64,000 bases of DNA, taken from positions 9,097,390 to 9,161,389 of the forward strand of contig NC_065882.2 of the NCBI RefSeq assembly GCF_932274485.2. Reading direction: 5' to 3'. A program made the position numbers and the translations under genes. This stretch comes from Patella vulgata. Taxonomy: Eukaryota; Mollusca; Gastropoda; Patellidae. Below, piece after piece: positions 55,328 to 64,000 of this stretch. Position 1 is the first letter of the stretch. The number at the start of each line of letters is the position of its first letter. The notes under the pieces were generated by a model. The model searched no databases, was not told the DNA's origin, and saw only the letters and a list, made by a program, of their open reading frames with translations.

Positions 55328-56074
55328 AGATACATTATGGGAGATATTTATAGAGAGTTGGCCATTCTTGCTATAACAGTTCAAAAGTAGATGATGAAAG
55401 AAGAATATATTGAAAAATTCAGTCAAATTACTTTATTCTGAACATAGTTATCATCGTTGTAATATTTGCCTAGAATGGTAGCGAAATGTGTCTTCACCTT
55501 CGACGAACGTTTGATTGACAGGCGTTAACTCCACCTACATATCTCGATTATTAAGTCAAGTTTTCAATGGCATACGGAAACGCTTTACAGCGGCCTCGCT
55601 AAGTACACTCTATCATTTAGCCTCGATCTAACTGACGTATTTTCATCAGGTTACCCCTTATCTGATTTAATCAATTAGTGAAATCCTATTTAAATCCGAG
55701 CTGTAGCCGAGCCATCCGTGGGTCTACAGAGTTGATTTTGGTCTTGTTGTTTAAATAAAGATCTATTTAATCATGTATATTGTTTTAAATATTTATATAT
55801 GTAAAAGATTTGTTATATTTATTTTTAATTATATATTTTCTGTGATATTTGTTTTTATTTACATATATAAATTCAATTATGTGATATTGTTTTAATTTGT
55901 CTTGTTAGATTCACCATATGTTTGGCGCAATATACCCCGGTTGGAGCTGACGTGCCATTAAACAACATTTCATTTCATTTCATTTAAATAAAGATCTAAT
56001 TTATAATTTCTATAACATCTGAAGCCTAAATTAAGACTTGCAATAATCAGATTTAGCTCTTGCATAATGCATGT
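55328..56074. mobile_element. MITE, TTAA family, copy with a nested LINE end
   Basis: In the opposite orientation to 36726-37240, which it resembles along its length. Flanked by TTAA at 55324-55327 and 56075-56078. Without the nested LINE piece it would be about 515 bp. A related unfilled flank is at about 16505. Confidence 0.92.
55766..55982 (+). mobile_element. 5'-truncated LINE 3' end (same family as 5650-11244)
   Basis: 217 bp matching 11025-11244 (ATTCACCATATGTTTGGCGC, GGTTGGAGCTGACGTGCC, ATTAAACAACATTTC). Flanked by the 16-bp duplication TTTAAATAAAGATCTA at 55750-55765 and 55983-55998. The MITE copy at 36726 has this site unfilled. Confidence 0.96.
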
Positions 56075-56078
56075 TTAA

Positions 56079-56564
56079 GTCGTTTTCTAGAATGTTGTTT
56101 AGTAAAGTTCCGATTTGGATTCGGGGGGAAATTAGTATAATCAATATCTACTTGTCGCTTAGCTGTGGGGAGCGCTGAATTTGGTCACTTGATTGGTGAG
56201 GAAGAATTCGGTGATTTCGTTTTTAATTGTAGGTCAACGTACTGTACAGGATCGATGAATCGATTCACCAGTGTTTTAATTCATTCCGTTGTTTGCGAAA
56301 TAGACATTGGTGTATAAATTTCATGATTTCTATTTAGTATTTTGGGCAAATCAATCATTTGAGAAATTAAGGGCACAATTCACATTTCCAGATTCCATTG
56401 TTGTTTAGTTTATAATAAAAAGTATCAAATGATATCTTGTTTATTGTTTGTTTCATGACATTAGCTTCCGCTGCATTCACTACTCGAACCCTGTCCCACT
56501 ACAGATGCATAACATATGATGGTGTTATTTATATAGCACGACATGGTGAGCAATCAGTAAAAGT
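56079..56564. other. Unassigned stretch
   Basis: No gene recognised. Confidence 0.3.
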
Positions 56565-57514
56565 TAAAGCCGATTTAAAAAAGCCGTGTGAATATATCAC
56601 CGTTACACCCCAAGGATGGTTGAGTTCGCAAATAGTGTCAAAATATTGTGTATCAGGCTTGTGGACCCTCTGGAGGTCACAATTTTCACCTGATTTTAAT
56701 GAAACCTGAAATGCATGTTAATAACCCACAGATTTCGGTTCCTATCGATATTTGAAATGCATGTTTATAACCCAAATATCTTGGTTTCTTTCTATTTTCG
56801 TGCATATCGAATTGTAACTTCTCGAATTATGGCCCCCGATTTTACGAAAAATCGCGTTTTTAGCTTGTCGTTCCTCTAGAGGTCACAATTATTATCCGAT
56901 TTAAAAAAAAACCGTTCGAATATATCACCGTTACACCGTAATTTTGTCTGAGGTTGAATTTCATGAAAATCGGACCAAAATGGCCGCCCCTCGTACGCAA
57001 ATAGTGTAATTTGATATATCAAAGTTGTGGACCCTCTAAAGGCCTTAAACTGCTGGACAAAATGGCCGCCCTCGTACGCAAATAGAGTAAACAGCTAGTA
57101 AGTCAAGGTTGTGGACCCTCTAGAGGTCACAATTTTGATCTGATTTCGATGAATCTTAAAATACATGTTTATAACCCAAAGATATTGGTTCCTGTCGATA
57201 TTCGTAACCTCCTGAATTATAGTCCTTGATTGAACAAAAAATCACGTTTTTATCTTGTGGTCCCCTGTAGAGGTCACAATTTTTATCCGATTTAAAAAAA
57301 AACCGTGTGAATATATCACCATTACACACTAAGATCTTTGTTTCTTTTGATAATCGCGGATACCGAACTTAACTTCCTAGATTATGGCCCCTGATTGTTC
57401 GAAAAATCGCATTTTTAGCTTGCGGAGGTCACAATTTTTTTTCCGATTTTAAAAATCGTTTAAGTACACCACCATTCCACCATAATAAAGATTAAGTCGT
57501 ATTTCGGAAAAATG
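56565..57514 (-). repeat. Satellite A array, locus 3
   Basis: Repeated CCTCTAGAGGTCACAATTTT, AAATGGCCGCCCTCGTACGC and TTATAACCCAAAGAT words; period about 160-175 bp, minus orientation relative to locus 2. Confidence 0.8.
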
Positions 57515-57887
57515 AAAATGAAATGAAATGGGGTTTAACGTCCTACTGTTCTGCTCCTATCCTGGTCTAATGAAGACGGGCATACGCCATACAGTGTGCT
57601 ATGAGGGAAATTTTGCCCGGGCAGCGGCACTATCGCCTACTCTTGTATCGAATTCCAACTGCCAAGGGATCTTTTACGTGCATTCCAATGTATACACGGG
57701 ACCTCGGTTTTTCGTCTCATCCGAAGGACTAGACAGCTTTCCTTGTCAGGCCCTCCGTCCTGCATCACTGACAAGGGGAAACCACGCCGGAAAATCTGGA
57801 TGAACTTTCTCGGCCAATGCAGGGATCGAACACCCGACCTCCAGGCTAGCGAGCAAGCGTCTAACCCACTTAGCCACCGTGATCCCC
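57515..57887 (-). mobile_element. SINE-A copy, full length (best reference copy)
   Basis: Minus strand: GGGGATCACGGTGGCTAAGT (A box), GGTGTTCGATCCCTGC (B box), body, then AGGACGTTAAACCCCATTTC and ATTTC repeats. Inserted in satellite A; the flanks AAATGAAA and AAATCGAAA suggest a short or decayed target duplication. Confidence 0.92.
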
Positions 57888-58306
57888 AAATCGAAATGAA
57901 ACTGCCCGACAAAATGTCATATCCCAAAGATCTGTCCCTTTTGATATTGGCACATTTCGGGCCATAACTTTCTGGATTTTTGCCCCTGATTGTACAAAAA
58001 TCGCGTTTGTTTTTAGCTTGTTCTCTATTTAATTTCAGACAACATTACGGTGTAACGGTGATATATTGAAATGTTTTTTTTTAAATCGGATAATAATTGT
58101 GACCTCTAGAGGGGCCATAATTCAGGAAGTTACGATTCAATATGTACGAAAATGAAAAGGAACCAAGATATTTGGGTTATCAACATGCATTTCAAGTTTC
58201 ATCAAAATCAGAAGAAAATTGTGACCCCCAGAGGGTCGACAACCCGGATACACATTATTTTGACACTATTTGCGAACGAGGGACGGCCATTTTGTCCGTC
58301 AGTTTC
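57888..58306 (+). repeat. Satellite A array, locus 3 continued
   Basis: Continues with CTGCCCGACAAAATG (minus type), then GTGACCTCTAGAGGGGCCAT and GTGACCCCCAGAGGGTCGAC (plus type). The orientation therefore switches near 58020. Confidence 0.75.
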
Positions 58307-59861
58307 TATGGAAGGGTATCGCTGCCAATATTAAATGCTCTGCGACAATGTCGTTTCCATTGATTATATGTAAAAAGTACAATGTACAAAGTCCTAATAC
58401 CGATATTGATAAAGTCAAAATACCTCTAAGGCAGGAGTTAAATGTAAAACGTCAAATGTTAAGTGTTAAATGACAAATGTTTTGTGGGAAAATGCTTTTT
58501 TTGACGTGTCTACATTTTACTCATTACATTTTACATTTGCGCTCTGCCACATCCCATTTGGCCTTCACGGTTTCTACATAGCAACTTTCGCACAGCATCA
58601 ACTTGCATATGCAAATGTAGAATAGCACGTGACTTATTATCATATATGGAAACCCGGCACAAGCACACTACATTGTATAAGGATATTCACCGCGCGACAT
58701 AAGAAATCAAGCCGGCACACCATAAGGAACTATCTAGACGATCCTGCGTAATTTTGAATGTGCCAGGAAATAATTGATAGACCCAAGCAGCCAAAGAAAC
58801 ATACTTTCCAGTAATTTATAACACAATAACTGGAATTTCGTATTAACACCTGTATTTTTATATTTTAAACACCCCCACTCTTTCCGGTCTCTATAAACAG
58901 AGTTGAGTAGCCAACTTTGATCCATTAAAAAAAACAACAATGTATAAGCATTGTGCCGAACAAATAAATAATATATTTAAAGAGAGGAATGACTATACAT
59001 CTTTTAGTATGGACACAGAGAATTTTTGATTAAGCCCTGTACCTTTATTTTAGTTTAGTCCCCCCCCCCCCTTCCTTCACTTCAACTTTAATCTTATTTT
59101 GTAAAGTTAAGCAAATATGAATGTGCCAGAAAATTATTTGCATATTTGAAAAGAGCAATCAGTGATACTTAACACAGTATCTGGAATTTCGTATTTAGAC
59201 CAGTATTTTTACTTGAATACCCCTTTAATAGTGTGATATTCATTGGATTTAAATTATGAAATAACGATTGTACCAGAAAACTAGTTACATATTTACAAAC
59301 AGAAATGAATGTGATTTTCACTAATTCAATATGTAACTGATACCTGAAATTTCGTATTTGGACATTGCACAGCCCCCCCCCCCCGCCCCCGCCCGCCCGT
59401 AATCATTATAAAGTGCCATCCAAAGTGTCAAGGTGAGTAAATTTTTATTGTGTGCTAGGCTGATTTCCTGTTATAGTGTCGTGAATATCCTTGCTCTGGC
59501 TTATAGTGTGCCAGGTTTCCGAATTTGTTAATAAGTCACGTGATATCCTACATTTGCATATGCAAGTTTATGCTGTGCGAAACATGCTATGTAGAATGTG
59601 TGAAGGACAAATGGGATGTGGCAGAGAGCAAATGTAAAATGTAATGAGAGAAATGTAGACACGTCAAAAAAAGCATTTTCCCACAAAACATTTGTCATTT
59701 AACACTTAACATTTGACGTTTTACATTTAACTCTTGCCTTAAAGGTATTTTGACTTTATCATTACCGGTATTATGACTTTGTATATTGTATTTTTTACAT
59801 ATAATCAATAGAAAAGACATTGTAGCAGAACATTTAATATTGGCAGCGATACCCTTCCATA
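58307..59861. mobile_element. Long-arm inverted-repeat element, complete, 1555 bp
   Basis: The left arm starts TATGGAAGGGTATCGCTGCC. The right arm is its reverse complement, ending GGCAGCGATACCCTTCCATA. Homology extends about 420 bases into each side (to about 58730 and from about 59440), with some substitutions. The core has two or three related AGTAT/ATCTGGAATTTCGTATT modules, C/G runs near 59370, and no ORF. It is flanked by AGTTTC at 58301-58306 and 59862-59867, and satellite A has a single AGTTTC at the same place elsewhere (about 22463). A non-autonomous DNA transposon or foldback element of unknown superfamily. Confidence 0.9.
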
Positions 59862-60345
59862 AGTTTCGGTCCGATTTTTACGAAATTCGGACTCAACCAT
59901 CCTTAGGGCGTAACGGTAATATATTCACACGGTTTTTTAAATCGGATAAAAATTGTGACCTCTGTAGGGTTCACAAGCTAAAAACGCGATTTTTCGTACA
60001 ATCAGGGGCCATAATTCAGGAAGTGATGGAACGATATCTAAAGGAACCGAGGTCTGTGGGTTATAAACATATATTTCAAGTTTAAAATGAATTTGATAAA
60101 AATTGAGACCTCTGCAGTGTTCAAAAGCTAAAGACGTGATTTGTCGTACAATCAAGGGCCATAATCCATGACGTTACAGTCCGATACATGCCAATATCGA
60201 AAGGAACCGAGATATTATGGTGATAAACCTATATTTCAAGTTTCATTGAAATCGGATAAAAATTGTGACCTGTAGAGTGTTCACAAACAATTGAGGAAGG
60301 ACGGACGGACAGGGGCGACGACAATATACGCCCACACGAGAATGT
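59862..60345 (+). repeat. Satellite A array, right side after the long-arm element
   Basis: Resumes AGTTTCGGTCCGATTTTTAC, continues with GTGACCTCTGTAGGGTTCAC and GGGGCCATAATTCAGGAAG, and ends GGACGGACAGGGGCGACGAC with a decayed hairpin. Confidence 0.85.
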
Positions 60346-60371
60346 GAGTTACTAGGTGTTGACTTTTGACG

Positions 60372-60425
60372 GGAGAAGAAAGACCTGCAATAGGCAGATT
60401 TAGCTCTTGCATAATGTATGTTTAA
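60372..60425. mobile_element. MITE, TTAA family, end fragment
   Basis: AGACCTGCAATAGGCAGATT to GCATAATGTATGTTTAA. Confidence 0.7.
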
Positions 60426-60429
60426 ACTT

Positions 60430-60980
60430 TAGCGATAAAACCCCAATACGTTTCACTAGAAATTCTTTCAAACGGAACAGTAGCACAAAATAATAATTTA
60501 TACATTTTGTTTAAAAGAAATGTATTTTTACAGCTACAATAGAAATTCTTTCAAACCGTTCAGTCGCACAAAATAATAATTTATATATTTTGTTTGAATT
60601 AAAGAAAGATAAATTTTGTTTGAATTAAAGAAAGGTATTTTTACAGCTACAATAGAAATTGTTTTCGTTTTTTTTTAAATGCAAGATAAGGTTGATTTCA
60701 TGTGGTTCACAATACAAAACGCGCTGATATGAATATTTTATGACTTAATTTATATTGTTGCTACAATACGGATACAAATCAAGCTCCGTCTTCATTAGCC
60801 CAGGTTAGGAGCAGAACAGTAGGACGTTAAACCCCATTTCATTTCATTTCATTTCACAAATCAAGCTTGTGTGAATATTTAATAGTTTGATTTTCTGTTG
60901 TTGCTATGTCGAAACGTAAAGTAACTATATGCCAGCATTGTTATATTTTTTATCTATATTAAATATGTTAAGCATACTGC
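60430..60980 (-). repeat. Dispersed repeat D, inverted copy
   Basis: Reverse of 25368-25725, with a local duplication around 60535-60655 (repeated TATTTTTACAGCTACAATAG) and a short SINE-A insertion. Confidence 0.75.
60786..60855 (+). mobile_element. Very short SINE-A insertion (70 bp) with target duplication
   Basis: Only the last 70 bases of SINE-A (CCGTCTTCATTAGCCCAGG to the ATTTC tail), flanked by ACAAATCAAGCT at 60774-60785 and 60856-60867. Extreme 5' truncation with an intact 3' end fits target-primed reverse transcription. Confidence 0.95.
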
Positions 60981-61217
60981 CTCAGGGTATTGAAAAAGGT
61001 AATATATTCCCTATATAATGGCGTAAGAGGTTAACACCGGTGTATATAACAATAAACCATACGAGTCACTTAAGCCCTGTTCGCATCCAAAATATTTACT
61101 CGTGTGTAAATTTGCCCAAATGCTTTTTTGGGACATGTGCAGTGTCCATTCGGTTATAGATTCCGAAATAGACAGTCTAATATCATACCACTGAAGAGTA
61201 AGACCATAATAGTCTAT
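60981..61217. other. Unassigned stretch
   Basis: No gene or repeat seen. Confidence 0.3.
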
Positions 61218-61225
61218 TCAAAATA

Positions 61226-61743
61226 TAGTTCCTTTAGGAACTGTCTCTGATCGGACGATGTCCGCTGACAGTTGCTATCCGTCCCTATATAGTTGCAATG
61301 TTAAAATGCCGCTCTTCCCACCTCTGTTCTAAGGCTATTTTGGAATCCTTACCGACTATTTTTCACCGCGATTCTTTTGTGTACGCCAAAGGAATCATTT
61401 CTTGCCACAGCTGACACACATTTATAATAATTCAACACTATTTTCAAGTAGAATTTTCGATTAAAAACATGCGCAGACCAGATGTTTATTTAATCGCTAA
61501 ATATTACTTGAAATTCTACTTGAAACTAGTGTTGAAGTATTATAAATTTGTGTCGATATTGTAAAAAATGATTCTTTTAGCGAAAAATAAAGAATCACGG
61601 TGAAAAATAGAAGGTAAGGGTTCCAAAATAGCACGAGAACAGAGGTGGGGAAGAGCGGTATTTTTCATATTGCAACTATATAGGGACGGATGTGAACTGT
61701 CAGCTGACATCGTCCGATCCGAGACCGTTCCTAAAGGAACTAG
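61226..61743. mobile_element. Foldback/MITE element, 518 bp, arms of about 250 bp
   Basis: The left end TAGTTCCTTTAGGAACTGTC and right end GTTCCTAAAGGAACTAG are inverted copies, and similarity continues through GATCGGACGATGTC, GTCCCTATATAGTTGCAAT, TTTTTCACCG(C/T)GATTCTTT and TTCAAGTAGAATTT almost to the middle (about 61475). Flanked by TCAAAATA at 61218-61225 and 61744-61751, an 8-bp duplication as in hAT elements. The outermost TTCCTTTAGGAA is itself palindromic. No ORF. Confidence 0.88.
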
Positions 61744-61751
61744 TCAAAATA

Positions 61752-62559
61752 CTGAGATACCCACAACAAATTCCATTAGACGGTTAGATAACCTTTCCCT
61801 GTACATCATACTGAAAACCCACCGAATCCACCTATGGCTTTGGAAGTTATCGACATGACAATTTACCCTTCAAAAAGTGATTAATTCCCCCAAACAACGT
61901 CCTTGCAGTCCTGGGGTCGTTTATTCCCCAAACCAACAAGCAGAATTAAATTTTACAATTTTACAAATCAAGGTAGAAAAATGTATTGTCATCGGAGAAA
62001 GCGTATTGCTCTAACTGCCAGGCGAGACATGTTCGATCAGTGTAACAAAGTACTCTATAACTTTCATCAAATTAAACGATCATTTAGGTGTTTAGAACTT
62101 TATGACCTCAGCTGTTTTTTAATAATATATTATTTCAACTCTGTATAAACTTCTGTTAAGGCACGAACTGGCTATGATCTAATTAATCGTGTAATTAATC
62201 CCATGTCATTTACAAACTACAAATTATTATGCTCTGTGTACAAGATCCACATGACTTCAAAGGAATATGCACTGGCCAGTAAGCGTACCATGACGTGATA
62301 AGAGACAATTGCATGTATGATCCGGAGTCTTATCTATTCCCCGGCGCTATACAATCAGGAGTTTACGGACAATTAGGCAGACGACTAGAGACGAGCGGAG
62401 GCAGAGATTCATCCAAGTTCAGCCGCTTCCTTGGCAGAGGGGCAGAATGGTGGATTTAATACAGTTACATGTGTTCCTGTCGTAGCCCAGTTCCTGTATA
62501 GTTTAATTCTCATCATCGAACTTAGTCAACGTATTGATTAATCTATACTTGTCCAATGG
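61752..62559. other. Unassigned stretch
   Basis: Short open frames at 61670-61858 and 61903-62148 have no recognisable domain. No repeat recognised. Confidence 0.3.
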
Positions 62560-62760
62560 TCTCAACCAATCAAATTGCTTATCTCTGCTTAGCATAAGTG
62601 GAAAATGCGCATGATCGAACTCGGTCAAGGAATTCACCCATTGGACACTTGCACCAAGTTTGAACATTCTAGCTCAATTAGAAGGAGAGTTATTGTGTCC
62701 CAAAAAGTGTGACGGACAGATCGAAAGGCGAAGGACAATAATGCATAAACTATATTTAAT
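62560..62760 (-). repeat. Satellite B monomer, isolated copy
   Basis: CCAATCAAATTGCTTATCTC to GACGGACAGATCGAAAGGCG; very similar to 16895-17110, including the CAATAATGCATAAACTATAT end. Confidence 0.8.
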
Positions 62761-62869
62761 TATTCATTAACATAAGCATATAATCAACTCTTTAATCCAC
62801 CGGACGGCTCCGATCTACATGCATATTTTTAAAAAGATTATTTTCTTTTAACGCGCTTCATTGGTGGTT

Positions 62870-64000
62870 CCACAACGATCATGTAGATATCAGAAAATTG
62901 TTTCTAACATCTTCCCTTGTTGAGAAATAACCGATTTTGTAAGGATCACTTTTTAAGATTTTTCGCATTTTAATTCCAGTTTATGGGTTCTTGTTGATTG
63001 TCTATTGCCTAATTTGTATAAAAGAATGTTCATGTCATTTTTTTTGTTTCGGATAGAGATTCCTGTCGGCACCGGAAGTGACATTTTACCAAAAACTACA
63101 ATTTTGACAGTTCGGTGCCACTTTTTGATATTGTTTTTTTTTTCAAATCTTGTACAACTGACAGGGCGCGCACTTTAAAGGCTCACAAAACATCGGGCTC
63201 AGTTTTTTTTTAAATTTCGTTTTCGGGCTATTTGGATTAAAAGGTGAAATAAAGGTGTAAAATTAAGCTATTTACAACCCATTCAGCGTCTTTATATTTT
63301 AAAATATTTCTTCGTAACTTTCATACACTCGTTGCAATAATCCATGCGAAGAGAATATATGTGAAAATTTGTAATATGCGCAGTTGCCGAGAAATAAAAA
63401 GTTTGCATGTGTCACTTTCCACGTCATTTTACCTGTAAGAGAGTCAATTGTCATTCGATTTTCAATATATTTTTTTAAATTGATGCCTAATGCCAATTTT
63501 GCCTAGGTCAAACCAATTCAACATTTTCGCTGTCACCGGAAATGACGTCATTTGGGCAAAAATTGTATTTTTAACCTTCAAAACATATATTTTATTCAAA
63601 TGAGTCTGATATGTAATGTTTTTAAAATTAGTCCATATGCTGATTACACTATTTTGCCTTATTACACTATTTTGCCTATACCGTTTTTTTAGGACTTCGA
63701 ATTTTGTCTAATGGTTTGGATTGTTCGTACTTGGTTTTATTTTATTCCAATTAACAAATTGAATTACCCCATATGATCATACAGATACATAAAATGGTTT
63801 CTAACTTGTACGGTTGCAGCGAAATATACGATTTTCTACAAGTCACGTTTCAAGGTTTTTGGTCTATAAAAGTGTCAATTAATATTCGATTTTCATAACA
63901 TTTTCACCATGCCTGATGTCATTTATGATTTCATAGAACTCACCTAACATTTTCATTATCAGCGGAAGTAATGTCATTTTGGTATAAACTATAGTTGTAT
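62870..64000. repeat. Diverged tandem repeat, period about 430-450 bp, running off the edge
   Basis: Three spaced occurrences of (C/A)(A/C)CGGAA(G/A)TGA(C/-)(G)TCATTT-like words near 63073, 63535 and 63962, each followed by a CAAAA(A/-)(C/T)TA(C/T)A stretch. Between them lie repeated GTTGCCGAGAAATA / GTTGAGAAATAACCGATTTT / GTTGCAGCGAAATATACG words near 62925, 63385 and 63813, and CATTCGATTTTCA near 63451 and 63885. No ORF. Confidence 0.65.

Noticed and set aside
57825-57887. tRNA-like sequence with good A and B boxes
   Set aside because: It is the head of SINE-A (and similarly SINE-B at 28254), joined to a SINE body. No cloverleaf with an acceptor stem could be closed, so I do not call a functional tRNA.
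61903-62148. 81-codon open frame rich in basic residues
   Set aside because: No family recognised, no start or splice context; length is within chance for this composition.

Overview
The window looks like animal nuclear DNA, most likely from a mollusc. It is AT-rich and intron-bearing. It carries a fucolectin/PAN-type secreted lectin gene and many decayed transposon families, including an I/Nimb-like LINE, a BEL/Pao element, a mariner and a Tc1-like element, PIF/Harbinger and piggyBac remnants, and two tRNA-derived SINE families. Nothing bacterial or organellar is seen. The mollusc assignment rests on the general repeat and lectin style, not on a marker gene.

Only one host gene is well supported: a three-exon, plus-strand gene with exons at 17668-17953, 38832-39023 and 40256-40503. 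All junctions are canonical and in phase 1. The predicted 241-residue product has a signal peptide, a cysteine-containing PAN/apple-like segment and an F5/8-type C (fucolectin-like) domain. Its first intron, about 20.9 kb, is packed with repeats and holds a nearly perfect 1.64-kb tandem duplication.

Layout. 1-3.3 kb: minus-strand Penelope-like reverse transcriptase remnant with a SINE inside. 3.8-4.1 kb: minisatellite. 5.65-11.24 kb: a structurally full-length but frame-broken LINE with a 13-bp target duplication. 11.5-17.1 kb: SINEs, a TTAA-flanked MITE and a Tc1-like relic. 17.4-40.5 kb: the lectin gene, with two satellite arrays, SINE clusters, a BEL/Pao fragment, and piggyBac and Harbinger relics in its introns. 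41-44.3 kb: MITE, SINEs and a direct repeat. 44.97-51.72 kb: a young BEL/Pao LTR element with near-identical 1080-bp LTRs. 52.2-53.7 kb: a dispersed repeat carrying a SINE and a 340-bp insertion built around a perfect 121-bp inverted repeat. 53.88-55.18 kb: mariner. 55.3-56.1 kb: MITE with a LINE 3' end nested in it. 56.6-60.3 kb: satellite array interrupted by a SINE and by a 1.56-kb element with inverted arms of roughly 420 bp. 61.2-61.7 kb: foldback element. 62.9-64 kb: a diverged tandem repeat running off the edge.

Because several repeat families occur more than once here, many insertions can be checked against an empty copy in the same window. This fixes target duplications: TTAA for the MITE, TA for mariner, AGTTTC for the long-arm element, and 11-16 bp for LINE and SINE insertions. 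The two SINE families and the LINE share a 3' tail, which suggests they use the same retrotransposition machinery. All comparisons were made by eye.
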